A DNA stretch of 64,000 nt from Benincasa hispida. Its lineage: Eukaryota > Streptophyta > Magnoliopsida > Cucurbitales > Cucurbitaceae. The number at the start of each line of letters is the position of its first letter. Positions within the stretch are counted from its first letter, which is position 1. Of the stretch, positions 1-10,918 are shown in pieces. The DNA is taken from NCBI RefSeq assembly GCF_009727055.1, contig NC_052349.1, forward strand, positions 40,566,840 to 40,630,839, in the 5' to 3' direction. The notes beneath the pieces are model-generated. The model was not told the DNA's origin and searched no databases. It saw nothing but the letters and a program-made list of their open reading frames with translations. The translations under genes were made by a program, and so were the position numbers.

Positions 1-1870
1 TTCATCACTTAGTAAAGGTACACGATCGTGTAGTAAAAGCTAAACGATCGTTTGGATTTTTCTAGATGATCGTATAGTAATTTTAACGATTGTTTAACTC
101 TAGAGCGCTGGTAAGCGATAGAGCAAAGAGTTTGTTTTATTGTGTAGACGATCGCAGGGTGCTTAGTACACGATGGATGGTTGACGAAGTGATGCTTTGA
201 CGAGCGGTTCAAGACTCGGTTCACCTGTTTGAACCGGAGACTTCTTGTCTTTGTAATAGTTAGCTTTCACATGTGATGTATGGTGCTTATATGTCAAAGT
301 GTTTATCATATAGTTAAAAACCCACCTTTTGTTGTTCAATTACTCATGCATCATGTATTATAAATGTTATAATCTTGCATGAAGAAATTACTTGAAAGCA
401 TATGCATGCATCATGAAATATAAGAGTTATATTTTGCACCTTTTGTTATAAGTGTTATAGTCTAAGGGTGAATGGAAGCATGTTTGGCTTGTTTCATTGC
501 GGATTTTGTATAAGTGTTATATAAAAGAAGTAGCAATGAATGGACAATGCATTGAGCTTGACACTTAGGCCATTTATAATCATTATGAATACCTTGCATG
601 TGTTAGCTTCGAATTGTGGTGGATGTTTCCGTTTATAAGTATTATAAAGGAAATGACCTAAAATCAATAATTCAAAATTGCATGCGGACTTAGGGTGAAC
701 TCAAGTTTTTTAAAAGGGTTTTAAAATTGCTTTGAGATAGACCTAAGTTTAAGTAGTTTTAAAGAGTTTAGTAACCTAGATTAATCTTTTAAAATCGGTT
801 TAATAGGATTAAATTGGTTGGAATAAAAGATTAAATTTGTTGTTAATGTATCTATAAGGGACCTTTTGTCTAAGCCGGGTTCTGGTTAGGCTGGGGTTCT
901 TAAGTTGACGGAAATGTAACACCCCTACTTGGGAATCTACCTAGAAAGGTGAATAGATAGATTTTCAACAAGCATGCGACATTTTTGGTCAAAGATTCCA
1001 TTAAAGAGTTTAATGGATGATGATCAAAAGTTGTTCAACTATTCAAGGTAAAAGTTACTCTTGGGAAAACCTAAAAGTCACTTAGTTAAAATCCTTAGCC
1101 GTGTTTTTTCTACGTAAGCTAAAGCCTAGGTTATAAAATAATCAGTAGGAGGAGGAGGCGTATCAGACATGTCTATGATTCCACTCACGTTTCTCCCTGT
1201 ATGTTCACACCGTGAGATTTATGCTTGGCCTCGAGATGCCCTAGGATGCATCCCCCTTCGGATGGTGTTTGCATGAGTCAATATCAAGGTGAACGGAGAG
1301 AGTGTTTATAGTAAGTGGGTGAAGGGTGTGTGACAACATGTCTTATGGTCTCTGTCATTAGTTCACAGCGTGAGATCATTTTGTATGCCCTTGTGTCGCC
1401 TTCGATGTGGCCCTCTTCGAATGGGTTTTGTGCAGTTGGTCAATATCAAGATGAACTCCAGAAATTGATAGGGTCGCTTTAGGTTTTGCCCCAATCGGAT
1501 TTTCCCCCTTTGGATTGGCCTTTTGGGACGGACCTTTAGGGCTTAAAATGGTAGGTCACATTTATGGGAGATTGTTAAGTAAGTTAATGATCTCTTGGCC
1601 AAATCAATGATGGCTAGTCGTTATAGGAACAAGAGTTGTTATGGTATTAATGACTGGTTGAGATCTTCTCAATTCAGAGGAGGGATAACTGACCTCTCTT
1701 CGGCGGCTTTTGTCCTAAACCTTTGAAGCGTCATTGTGAAACTAGATGTCACACGGGGTTTATGTTAGTTTTGCTAAAACCTTATTGGATGTTGTTTTAT
1801 TTTACAACGTGTATTTGCTTAAAACCTAACGTAGGTCAATGTGTTTTTTTTTTTCAGCAACTCATTAGTA
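1..1870 (+). other. C1 untranslated leader with CGATCG array and GC-rich duplicated block
   Basis: No credible coding sequence. Bases 15-165 carry several copies of a CGATCG-centred word (for example at about 21, 41, 65 and 147). About 1150-1460 is GC-richer and contains two related blocks whose GCC-starting cores lie at 1238 and 1398, 160 bp apart. Both features recur in the leaders of C4 (minus strand, 27929-30318) and C8 (54266-56882). A leader of this length is unusual for a copia element. Packaging, dimerisation or translation control would be guesses. Confidence 0.8.
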
Positions 1871-1892
1871 TTTTCATTTAAAGGTTTTAAAA

Positions 1893-2896
1893 ATGACCGA
1901 TTTATTACAGTGGAAAGAATCGTGTGAAACAAATTTCGTGGCAAACGTCTCCATCCCACTACTCTCCAAAAGAGGAGACAAGACAGTAAATATGATTTAT
2001 TGGTCTTGGAGACATGTCTGGTAGAGAATGATGATTCTGCCTGGATCCTTGATTTAGGTGCTACCAATCATGTCAGTTCCTCTTACCAAGGATTTAATTC
2101 TTGGCAAACGTTGCCACAGGGAGAGATGACTCTTCGAGTCGGTAATGGTGAGGTTGTTTCAGCTGTTGTTGTAGGCAGGCTGAAGTTATTTGTTGACAAG
2201 AAACGTTATCTGTTACTGGATAATGTTTTTGTAGTTCCTCATATTAAGAGGAACTTAATCTCGGTTTCTTGTCTCATTGAACAAGGCTATACCGTCTCAT
2301 TTTTTTAGAATAAAGTGTTTATTTTCAAGAATGGAATGGAGATTAGTTCTGGTTCAATGGAAAATAACTTATATGTACTAAGGCCGTTAGTCATAAAAGC
2401 CTTGTTTTACACTGAAATTTTCAGTACGGCAACAACAGCTAAAAGACCAAAGGTTTCTCCAAAGGAAAACGCCCATCTTTTCCATCTAAGGTTAGGTCAC
2501 ATTAACCTCAATAGGATTGAGAAGTTGGCTAAAAGTGGACTTCTAAAGAGTTTAGAAGAAAACTCCTTGCCGGTATGTAAATTATGCCTCGAAGGCAAGA
2601 TGACCAAACGACCTTTTACTGGAAAAGGTTACAGAGCCAAGGAAGCCTTGGAGCTTGTACATTTAGACCTCTGTGGTCCGATGAATGTTAGAGCTCGAGA
2701 TGGGTATGAATATTTCATCTCCTTCATTGATGATTATTCAAGATTTGGGTATCTCTTCCTAATGCAACGTAAGTCTGAAGCTCTTGACAAGTTCAAGGAG
2801 TATAAGGCTGAAGTTGAAAACTTGTTAGGCAAGAAGATAAAAACACTACGATCTATGGTGGAGAGTATATGGACCTCTAATTCTAGAACTATATGA
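1893..2896 (+). pseudogene. C1 gag stub, protease, pre-integrase and start of integrase
   Basis: A short gag start (ATG at 1893) runs only to about 1955 before an internal deletion joins it to sequence just upstream of protease; C8 keeps about 400 bp more there. Protease follows, with the active-site triad altered to D-L-G (DLGATNH), then the invariant RNLISVSCL stretch. A TAG at 2306-2308 breaks the frame. The next segment has the HLRLGH...CKLC zinc-binding pre-integrase motif and two integrase core aspartates (HLDLCGP, FIDDYSRF). A 4-base deletion relative to C8 near 2853 shifts the frame before the third catalytic residue, the Glu of GGEY. Not functional. Confidence 0.9.
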
Positions 2897-3480
2897 TAGA
2901 ACATGGTATTGCATCCCAACTCTCGGCCCCAGATACACCTCAGTAGAATGGTGTATCAGAAAGTTGAAACAGAACCTTGTTAGACATGGTTCGGTCTATG
3001 ATGAGTTATGCTCATCTTCCAGACTTATTTTGGGTTATATAGTGTAGACTGCATGTTATATCTTGAACAACTTTCTCTCAAAAAGTGTTTCTGAAACATC
3101 TTTTGAGTTATGGAGAGGCCGTAAAGGTAGTTTACGCCACTTCAGGATTTGGGGCTGTCTAGCACATATGCTAGTGACTAACCCAAAGAAGTTGAACCAC
3201 GTTCATAGGTTTGCCTCTTTGTAGGTTATCCCAAGAAAATGAGAGGAGGATACTTCTATGATCCAAGTGAGAACAAAGTAATTTTTACCATTAATTCTAT
3301 CTTCTTGGAAGAAGATCACATAAGGTATCATAAGCCACGAAGTAAGCTCGTTTTATGTGAGATCTCAAGTGAGACTGAGACTGCTAAGGGTTCAACAAGA
3401 ATTGTTGAACAGGCTGCAGATCAACAAGAGTTTTTGAGATCAGACCATCTAGTCAACCAGCTCAAGAGTTGAGACTGCTC
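2897..3480 (+). pseudogene. C1 integrase C-terminal part and linker
   Basis: Across all frames one can follow the copia integrase tail: QLSAPDTP, a TLLDMVRSMMSYAHLPD-like stretch, LRHFRIWG, and a RGGYFYDP...FLEEDH segment that is open at 3239-3472. Several frameshifts and stops intervene, including a stop in place of the conserved PQQNG glutamine. It lies between the integrase core and RT, as expected for the polyprotein linker. No independent function is suggested. Confidence 0.8.
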
Positions 3481-3497
3481 GACGTAGTGGGAAGGTT

Positions 3498-4240
3498 ATG
3501 AACCCACCAGATTGCTTCATGGGTTTGACTGAAGCCCAAAACATCATTACAAATGATGAGGTCGAGGATCTGTTGTCTTTTAAGAAAGCAATGGAGGATG
3601 TTGACAAAGATGAATGGGTTAAGGCCATGAACCAGGAAATGAAGTCTATGTACTTCAACAACGTCTGGGAGCTTGTTGATCCACCTGATGGCGTAAGACC
3701 TATTGGGTGTAAGTGGATCCATAAGCGAAAGAGAGGTATAGATGGAAAGGTGCAAACGTTTAAGGCTAGGCTCGTGGCAAAAGGTTATACCTAGGTTGAG
3801 GGAGTTGACTATGAGGAAAGTTTCTCACCCATTGTCATGCTAAAGTCTATCCGGATTCTCTTGTCCATAGCTACATTTTATGATTATGACATATGGAAAA
3901 TGGACGTCAAGACTGCCTTTCTAAATGGTAATCTTGAAGAAACCATTTATATGACTCAACCAGAGGGGTTCATACTTCCAGATCAAGATCAAAGAGTTTG
4001 CAAGCTTAATAGGTCCATTTGGGGGCTGAAACAAGCATCTCGATCTGGGAACATCAGATTTGACACTGCTGTCAAATCGTTTGGCTTCGACCAGAATGTT
4101 GATGACCCTTGTGTTTACAAGAAGATCGTCATTGGCTCAGTAGCTTTCCTGATACTGTATGTGGATGAGATCCTACTCATTGAGTAGGATATCTGACTGA
4201 CATTAAGAGTTGGCTAGCTGCCCAGTTCCAAATGAAAAAA
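3498..4240 (+). pseudogene. C1 reverse transcriptase, YVDD changed to YVDE
   Basis: The open stretch 3498-3794 carries the N-terminal RT landmarks (KAMEDVDKDEWVKAMNQE, GCKWIHKRK, KARLVAKGYT). It ends at a TAG (3792-3794) where relatives have Gln. The same frame continues through the first catalytic motif MDVKTAFLNG, then QPEGF and WGLKQASRS, to the palm motif. That motif reads Y-V-D-E at 4158-4169 instead of Y-V-D-D, so the second catalytic Asp is lost. The frame then breaks near 4185. Both the stop and the active-site change predict no polymerase activity. Confidence 0.92.
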
Positions 4241-4244
4241 TTGG

Positions 4245-5152
4245 GTGAGGCACAGTATGTTCTCGAGATCCAGATCATTCAAGGATCGCAAGAACAAACG
4301 ATTAGCCCTGTCTCAAGCATCGTACATTGATCAAATGTTGATTAGGTACAGGATGCAGGATTCTAAGAGGGGTTTGTTACTTTTCAGGCATGGAATCGTT
4401 CTGTTTAAGGATCAATATCCTAAGACACCTCAAGAGGTTGAGGAGATGAGACAGATTCCCTATGCTTCTGCTGTAGGAAGCTTGATATATGCGATGTTGT
4501 GTACCAGACCCGACATTTTCTATGCAGTAGGGATTGCCACTCGTATCAGTCCAATCCAGGATTTGATCACTGGACGACGGTCAAGATGATCCTAAAGTAT
4601 CTTCAGAGAACGAGGGACTACATGCTTGTGTATGGAGATAAGGATCTGATCCTTACAGGATACACAGACTCTGACTTTCAAACCGATCGAGATTCTCGCA
4701 AATCGACATCGGGGTCAGTGTTTACTCTGAATGGAGGGGCTGTAATTTGGCGAAGCATCAAGCAAAGATGCATCGCGGACTCCACTATGGAAGCCGAATA
4801 TGTAGCGACTTGTGAAGTAACTAAAGAGGCTGTTTGGCTGAGGAAGTTTCTTACAGAATTGGAAGTTGTTCCAAATATGGATTTGCCTATCACTTTTTAT
4901 TGTGATAACAGCGGGGCTGTGGCAAATTCGAAGGAGCCTCGAAGTCATCGTCAGGGTAAGCATATAGAACGAAAATATCACCTGATTAGGGAGATTCTGC
5001 GTCGCAGTGATGTGATAGTCGAGCAGATCGCATCGGAGTACAACGTTGCTAATCCCTTTACAAAGGCCCTCACGGCTAAAGTGTTCGAGGGTCACCTGGA
5101 GAGTCTGGTCTGCGGGACATACGACATCTTGTCTAGGGCAAGTGGGAGATGA
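4245..5152 (+). pseudogene. C1 RT connection and RNase H
   Basis: Two overlapping frames (4245-4589 and 4499-5152) together cover the connection (LALSQASYIDQML, ASAVGSLIYAMLCTRPDI) and RNase H. RNase H acidic residues are visible: D in GYTDSDF, E in STMEAEYVA and D in YCDNSGAV, followed by the terminal GKHIERKYHLIREI and NPFTKAL stretches. The frameshift lies near 4545-4590 (in relatives the frame runs on into SRYQSN). This is the best kept domain of C1, open for about 215 codons, but it depends on a broken upstream polyprotein. Confidence 0.9.
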
Positions 5153-5230
5153 TATTGGGGTATGCCCTAGTTTATTGTATATTGTACATTTTTATATTGT
5201 ATTGTACATTAGCCTCCCGTGTCATTAGGA

Positions 5231-5242
5231 CAAGTGGGAGAT
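5231..5242 (+). promoter_or_regulatory. C1 polypurine tract (plus-strand primer)
   Basis: A purine-rich run containing AAGTGGGAGAT lies directly before the LTR start TGTTGGGA. The same run precedes the C8 3' LTR (62253-62265), and a close variant precedes the C4 3' LTR on the other strand (25655-25666). Another GTGGGAGATGATA copy occurs upstream at about 5141, so an older or secondary tract may exist. Confidence 0.8.
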
Positions 5243-7474
5243 TGTTGGGATTGGTGTCCTAATTCTCCTGGAGTCTCGTTGTTTTGTAAAGATACACATA
5301 GTTTAATGAATGAAATAAGTGTTATTTAATTCTGGCATTTACTCATATCCAATAAACAAAGCTCTTGGTTATCTTATGTGAACTTAAGCATGTATATGTG
5401 ATATACAAGTGGATAATGCCTTAAGTGATAACCTAAATCGGTCTATGAGGATTAAGGTGGGATACCTGATCCTGGTGATACTACGGATATGGCCCGCTTT
5501 GTAGAGGTTTGCAAGTGTTGCAAACTACTACAGATGGTTAATCCAGACCATTCGTGTGGAGACATGGAGCGGGGATGTCCTATGCAAAGAGTTTATATAA
5601 GACTTGGACCACGAGATGACTAGACTCTGTATATAACGCTGTTGTACTAGAGACTTGCATCTCATCTAAACAACCATAAGTGACACAACCTCAATCATGA
5701 GTGTTTTGTGAACTCCTACCTTTGAGGGCGGTCCTTTGATTAGTATGGGTGAGAGTGGCCAGATTGCCAACTCAACATGCCTACCTTTTTGGGGACTTGT
5801 CTAATCTGAGAGCTGGGAACTCAATCCATAAGATAGAATTCACTCCTTTCCTGAAGCAGAGATAAGTAGAGAGATTGCTCCCTTAAGGGCTGATTCCGGG
5901 GCTTGAACGTAGTGGCCACAACTTCTCTTTGGAAGAGAAGACTCAGTCATAGTAGGACTATGATTTATGTTCATTAGAGAGATCAGTGGTACTTAAGGAG
6001 ACAGATGTAACTACAGGGGCATAACGGTTATTGGCCCAGCTGTACTTACGAGCGATCTGTGAGGGGTTTTCACATTGTTCATTGGTTAAGATGGACACAT
6101 AATACATCTATAGTGTGGAAAGTTCAACTGTCGGTCTTTAGTGGAGTGCCTGGCAGTTAATGAATGGTGGATCCCGTGACTAAAGAGGTTAGTCAGTTAT
6201 TCACGTACCGTTGGAGCTTCGGATCTATAGGTCCATGAGGGCCCTTTGGTAGCTTGGATTCTATTGAAGGATCAAGTTCTTGGTATTGATTTGAAATGTT
6301 CATATTGACAAGAGGTTTTTTTGATTATGTGTGATATAATAGGTATGATGTATGAGATACATATAGTGGAGGATTGATGTAAATGAGATTTACATTAAGT
6401 ACCATGGAATAGAAAAAGAACTTTGGTTTATATGTTTCATAATATGAAATATTAAAACTATAGGTTATAAATATAGTATGATAAGTTGGTTATCATTTAT
6501 GTTTACAATAATATTAATTATTAGATAATTAATACTTTTTCTTTTAAATAACCAAAGTAGTGAGTGGTTATTGATCATGGTAACCGTGAGTTTAAAAGGA
6601 AAATTGGTTTCCTATTTTGAATAGTGTGTTTGGAAAAGAATTTTGAGTTTTCTCTCCGGAAAAAGAAACTCACGGTGGTCATCAAGTAAATATAGATTTA
6701 CTAAACGATAGATGGGCGAGCTAAACGATCATGTAGGTGCAAGCTAAACGATCGTGCAGTATTTACTAAACGATTGCACAGTTTTGCTAAACGATTGCTG
6801 GCCCAAGGTAAACAATCGTCTAGAATCGACCGAGCTAAACGATAGAGCTAAACGATCGCATAGCTTTTGCTAGACAATCACATAGCTTTATCTAAACGAT
6901 TGGGCATCGACCTATACGATAAGTCTCCGACTTCTTCACTTGCCCAGTCATGTACGCGATCGTTATTTCCTCCATTCGTTTGCCTCACACCAAGTCCGAA
7001 CAGAGCCCACCCTCTGGATTCTCACACCGAGAATACCAAGGTCGCCTTGTTGGTGGTGTCAGACTAAACTCAACACCGTCGAGGTTTACTAGAGGCCATT
7101 CGTTGTGCTTTTTAAGAGTTTGTTCGTGGTGTTGCGAAGGAGTTCGTTTTGTGGAGGAGATCGTGACGAAGAGATCATTGAGGACAAGCGTTAAAAGTTC
7201 GTGCTATGTTCGTACGGTGTTACGGTCGTGTAGATAGAGCACTTGTGCTTGCGGTTATTCGATCAGAGTCGCGCATTAGAGCATGGCGACGTCTCTGCAT
7301 ATGTGCGTAGAGTTCTCTTTGTACATTTGGTGTTTTATTCATGTTGTAATTTCTATGTATAATCACATAACCGTTTGTATTGAAGTCGACTCTAAATGAT
7401 TTGTTAATTCATGATTGTAATTTGGAATTGTCTTGTTCCATTGCTCATGGAAATCCCAAGTTCGATTTCCTGCA
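5243..7474 (+). repeat. C1 3' LTR (about 2.2 kb)
   Basis: Starts TGTTGGGA just after the polypurine tract and ends in TTTCCTGCA, the counterpart of the C8 5' LTR end at 54247 that precedes its primer-binding site. It contains the LTR core shared by about ten other LTRs here (about 5390-6250), with a conserved TATATAA-like word near 5630, an AT-rich middle (about 6290-6560) and a CGATCG array (6690-6930). The flank at 7475 is minus-strand copia coding sequence. Confidence 0.88.
6690..6930 (+). repeat. CGATCG-palindrome array inside C1 LTR
   Basis: About ten copies of a word close to CTAAACGATCGYRTAG occur in roughly 240 bp, spaced about 15-35 bp. Some are degraded to CGATTG, CGATAG or CAATCG. 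Similar arrays sit at the equivalent place in the C8 LTRs (53620-53830 and 63700-63905) and again in the leaders. The spacing is irregular, so this is a site cluster rather than a strict tandem repeat. Confidence 0.75.
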
Positions 7475-7721
7475 TTTAATATGTACAAGTTATTTTCAAG
7501 TCTTGCAGAACAAATATGAACACCTTTTGAAACACGAACACTTCATTAACTTCAAAAGATACTTCATACATATTTTCTAGTAGACATGATATGGAGATCA
7601 AGTTTTTTTTCATCTTTGGCACATAATACACATTTGTTAATAAGATAAAAGATTCTCCAAAAAACAACTTGATATCTCCCACTGATTCAGCTGAAATGAC
7701 TTCTCCAAAAATCAAATGCAT
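7475..7721 (-). pseudogene. Minus-strand copia protease-region fragment cut by C1
   Basis: The minus strand encodes the region just after the copia protease active site: GEVISAESVGDIKLFFG, FILLTNVYYVPKMKKNLISISCLLE, then EVNEVF and, after a frameshift, ICSARLENNLYIL. It stops exactly at the C1 LTR end, so C1 was inserted into it. At the other side (about 7705-7721) it abuts plus-strand C2. It resembles the protease region of C4 but is a separate copy. Confidence 0.82.
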
Positions 7722-8260
7722 ATATTGTCACAACCATGGCCATATTTTGGACAATTTTCCTACACGACCACCTCAACCGCTGGGACATATTTCGAAGTCT
7801 AGACATTTTAAACCTGGTTTTACCTCTATTGTTGTTGCTGCTTCCTCTACTAATTCTGAATTTTCCCCATCTACCTTTCAAATGAGTGACTTACATGACT
7901 TGCTTAAACAGGTGATTTCATCCAATTCCTCCGTGCTTGCGATTTCTCCAAGTAATCAGTGGCTCTTTGATTCCACTTGTTGTAATCATATGGATTATGA
8001 TTTTTCTCTTCTGACTACACCCATTCCTTCCAAATCTCTTCCTCTCATTTATGCTGTTGACGGTAATTGTATAACCATATCTCATGTTGGATCCATTGAC
8101 ACTTCTGTGTTGCATTTTTCCAATACTTACTGTGTTCCAAACCTGACCTTTAACCTTGTTTTAGTCGGACAATTGTGTGATCTTGGTCTAACTGTTTCTT
8201 TTTCTTCTACGGATGTTAGGTTTAGGATTCATAGACGAGATAGACAGTTGGTGCGGGTCG
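7690..8260 (+). pseudogene. C2 gag zinc knuckle and protease
   Basis: One open frame holds a gag CCHC-type knuckle (CIYCHNHGHILDNF; the last Cys is replaced by Phe) and, about 85 residues on, the protease start WLFDSTCCNHMD. There the active-site D-S-G reads D-S-T. The stretch NTYCVPNLTFNLVLVGQLCDLG matches the usual VP-x-L-x-x-NL-x-S-V-x-QL region. The frame slips near 8240-8265, after which pre-integrase is read in another frame. Confidence 0.85.
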
Positions 8261-8264
8261 CAAA

Positions 8265-9060
8265 GTGGGAAGATTGTTTAAGCTCACATCACTTCAGCTC
8301 CCTGCTTGTTCTCTTTCTGCTTCCATCACTGAATTTTCTATATATCAGTGGCATCTCCATCTTGGTCATGCTTCTTCTGAAAAACTCCATCATTTAATTT
8401 CAGCTAAAAATTTGAATAATATCGCCAAGTTTTTACCTTTTGACTGTTTTAATTGCAAATTTGCAAAACAACTTGTATTATCCCAGTTCAGTTCAATAAG
8501 TGATCATCCTTTTGACTTAGTTCACTCTGATATTTGGGACCATGCTCCTGTCTCCACTGTCAATGAGTATCGCTATTTTGTTTTGTTCATTGATGATTAC
8601 TCTCGATTTACTTGGGTATATTTTCTTAAACATCGTTCTACTTTATCTCAAATATATATTGATTTTGCTAATATGATTCACACTCTGTACTCTCGTACAA
8701 TCAAGGTTCTGCGTACAGATAATGCCTTAGAATATGAGGACTTTAGTCTTCTTTCTTTTCTCGCCTAACAAGGCACTCTTGTTCAACGCTCTTATCCTCA
8801 TACCTCTCAACAGAATGGGTGAGCGCAATGGAAACATCGCTACATTCTGGACTCTATTCTGGCCCAACTTCTGTTTGCCTCATGTTCTACAAAATTTTAG
8901 GTAAAGCTACTCTTACCTTTGTTTACACAATCAATCGTTTTCCTTCATCTGTCCTTCAAAATGCTTCTCTATTTGAATAATTATATGGTACTTCTCCTGA
9001 TTACTCTACCCTCACGATCTTTGGTTGTGCATGTTTTGTTCTTCTCTACCCACATGAATA
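8265..9060 (+). pseudogene. C2 pre-integrase and integrase
   Basis: The open stretch 8265-8768 begins with GRLFKLTSL, then a pre-integrase zinc motif (QWHLHLGHASS...CFNCKFAK). The integrase core follows with D in HSDIWDHAP, D in FIDDYSRFTWVYF and a Glu in DNALEYED. A TAA at 8766-8768 replaces a Gln codon. Beyond it QGTLVQRSYPHTSQQNG is readable, then frames change repeatedly to about 9060. The catalytic triad is formally present but the protein is truncated. Confidence 0.87.
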
Positions 9061-9079
9061 TACCAAATTAGAACCGTGT

Positions 9080-10290
9080 GTGCATCTGTGTTGCTTTCTT
9101 GGCTACGGAGCCGAACACAAAGGTTCCCATTGTTGGTATCCTCTCTCTAACAGATTGCACATCTCTAGCTATGTCGCTTTTTGGGATCATACTATGTTCT
9201 CTAGTCTTTCGAGCTTTCATGAATCTCTCTCGAGTCCCTCTTCTTGTCTTCTTAATGATTCTTTTGATCTTTTCCCTTCGTATGCATCTTCCCATGATGT
9301 TGAGCTTAAGCAGTCTGCGTCAGTCTCTGTTGATCCTGATCAGCCTTCTGTCTCACCTGTGGAATCTAAACCTGTCCATGACCTTGCTACTCTTTCTTGA
9401 CACTCCAATGGGGTAACGACACCTCCTACTCATCTTCGAGATTTTCACTATTTTTCTACTATCAATTTCTTGGTTGAACCTACCTCTTTTCATGAGGCCA
9501 ATATTAACCTTCTGTGGCAGCAAGCTATGAGTGAAGAGCTTTAGTCTTTGGACAAGATGCACACATAGGACTATGTTGATTTGCTTCTTGGTAAAAACTC
9601 CATTGGTTGCAAGTGAGTTTAAAAGATCAAGACTCACGTTGACGGTTTATTGAGCTGTAAAGCTCGGTTGGTGGACAAAGATATTCTCAGGAGTATGGGA
9701 TCGATTATGAAGTGATATTTGCTCCTGTGGCACGGATGACATCCGTTTGAAGTCTCTTAGCAGTTGTTGTAGCTAAACAGTGGCCTCTTTTTCAGATGGA
9801 TGTCAAGACTGCCTTCCTTAATAGGGCCTTATCTAAGGAAGTATACATGCAACTACCCTCAGGTGTCTTTTCTCCGTTCTAGAATGTCTGTCTCCTTCAT
9901 CGAGCATTGTATGGTTTGAAGCAATCCCCACGGGTTTGGTTTACAACTTTCAATTCCATCATCATTCAACTTGGATATACATCCAGTTCTTATAACACGA
10001 CACTCTTTACATGACAGACTACTCATGGTATTGTTCTTCATCTTCTATACGTTGATGATATGATTATTACTGGGGATGATCCTCAGGCTATTTCTGATCT
10101 ACAACGCTATTTTGGTGAACACTTTGAGATGAAAGATTTAGGTTCCCTTAGTTATTTTCTTAGCCTCGAAGTCTCATTGAGCTTTGCTGGTTACTCGGTG
10201 TCTCAGGTGAAATATGCCTCAGATCTTTTAGTGCGCTCAGTTATCACTGACTCTATTATAGCTCCAACACTTGACTCCATTTGATGGTGT
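9080..10290 (+). pseudogene. C2 linker and reverse transcriptase, many stops
   Basis: The stretch 9080-9400 is the linker (CCFLGYGAEHKG, then a Ser/Pro-rich low-complexity stretch). RT starts near 9430 (DFHYFSTINFLVEPTSFHEA) and is broken by stops at several Gln/Trp codons. The first catalytic motif region (DVKTAFLN-like) is at about 9800. The palm motif Y-V-D-D is intact at 10048-10059, followed by an open stretch to 10284 (MIITGDDPQAISDL, HFEMKDLGSLSYFLSLEV). An intact active site inside a stop-ridden frame is what random decay predicts. Confidence 0.87.
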
Positions 10291-10915
10291 TCCCCTTGAG
10301 GATGCCAGTCTCTACCGTCAACTTGTTGGCAGCCTTATTTATCTGACCGTCACTCATCATGACATTGCATATGCTGTTCATATAGTTAGTCAGTTCATGG
10401 TTGCCCCACGGACCATTCATTTTACTGCTGTTCTTTGTATCCTTCATTATGTCAAGGGTTCTTTTGGACATGGACTTCATCCTACTGACTGGCATTTTAC
10501 CTCCGATTACTGTTTCTACCTCAGTGACTCTCTTATCTCTTGGTGAAATAAAAAGCAGAGCATCGTCTCACATTCTAGTACGGAGTCTGAGTATGGTGCC
10601 CTAGCTGATGCCACGTCAAAGCTCTTATGGCTCCGTTGGCTTCTTGCCGATATGAGAGTCCCTCAGTCATTTACCACTGTTCTTCACTATGATAATCATA
10701 GTCCCCTTCCAGATTTCTCACAATGATGTTTTTCATGAGCACACCAAGCATATTGAGAATGACTGATACTTTGTTTGTCATCATCTTTTGAGTAAAACTC
10801 TATTTTTATGTTATGTTTCCACTACTGAGCAGTTTGTTGACATTTTCACCAAAGCATTACCCCGGGCATTTTCTTCAGATGCTTAACAAACTCAAGTTGA
10901 TTTCTACCTTACCAT
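10271..10915 (+). pseudogene. C2 RNase H
   Basis: The open stretch 10271-10546 carries the connection (LYRQLVGSLIYLTVTHHDIAY, AVHIVSQFM). RNase H then reads SWxNKKQSIVSHSSTESEYGALADA (x is a stop) with the catalytic Glu in STESEY and Asp in HYDNHS. The end shows EQFVDIFTKAL. Several stops and a frameshift near 10500-10720 break it. Confidence 0.85.
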
Positions 10916-10918
10916 TTT

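Larger units (their letters stand above)
1..7474 (+). mobile_element. C1: Ty1/copia retrotransposon, 5' LTR outside window
   Basis: Order seen: untranslated leader, gag stub, protease, integrase, reverse transcriptase, RNase H, polypurine tract, 3' LTR. This is the copia order (integrase before RT). The same order and closely similar sequence recur in C8 (52184-64000), whose position 54996 corresponds roughly to base 1 here, so the primer-binding site and 5' LTR lie to the left of the window. The element is dead: most of gag is deleted, pol has stops and frameshifts, and the RT active site is altered. It is inserted in a minus-strand copia fragment that resumes at 7475. The target duplication cannot be tested because the left end is missing. 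Confidence 0.93.

Noticed and set aside
3462..3755. Minus-strand open frames overlapping copia RT (also at 4715-5095, 9353-9637 and 60568-60774)
   Set aside because: Mirror frames of conserved pol coding sequence on the opposite strand; they follow pol conservation and have no separate signals.
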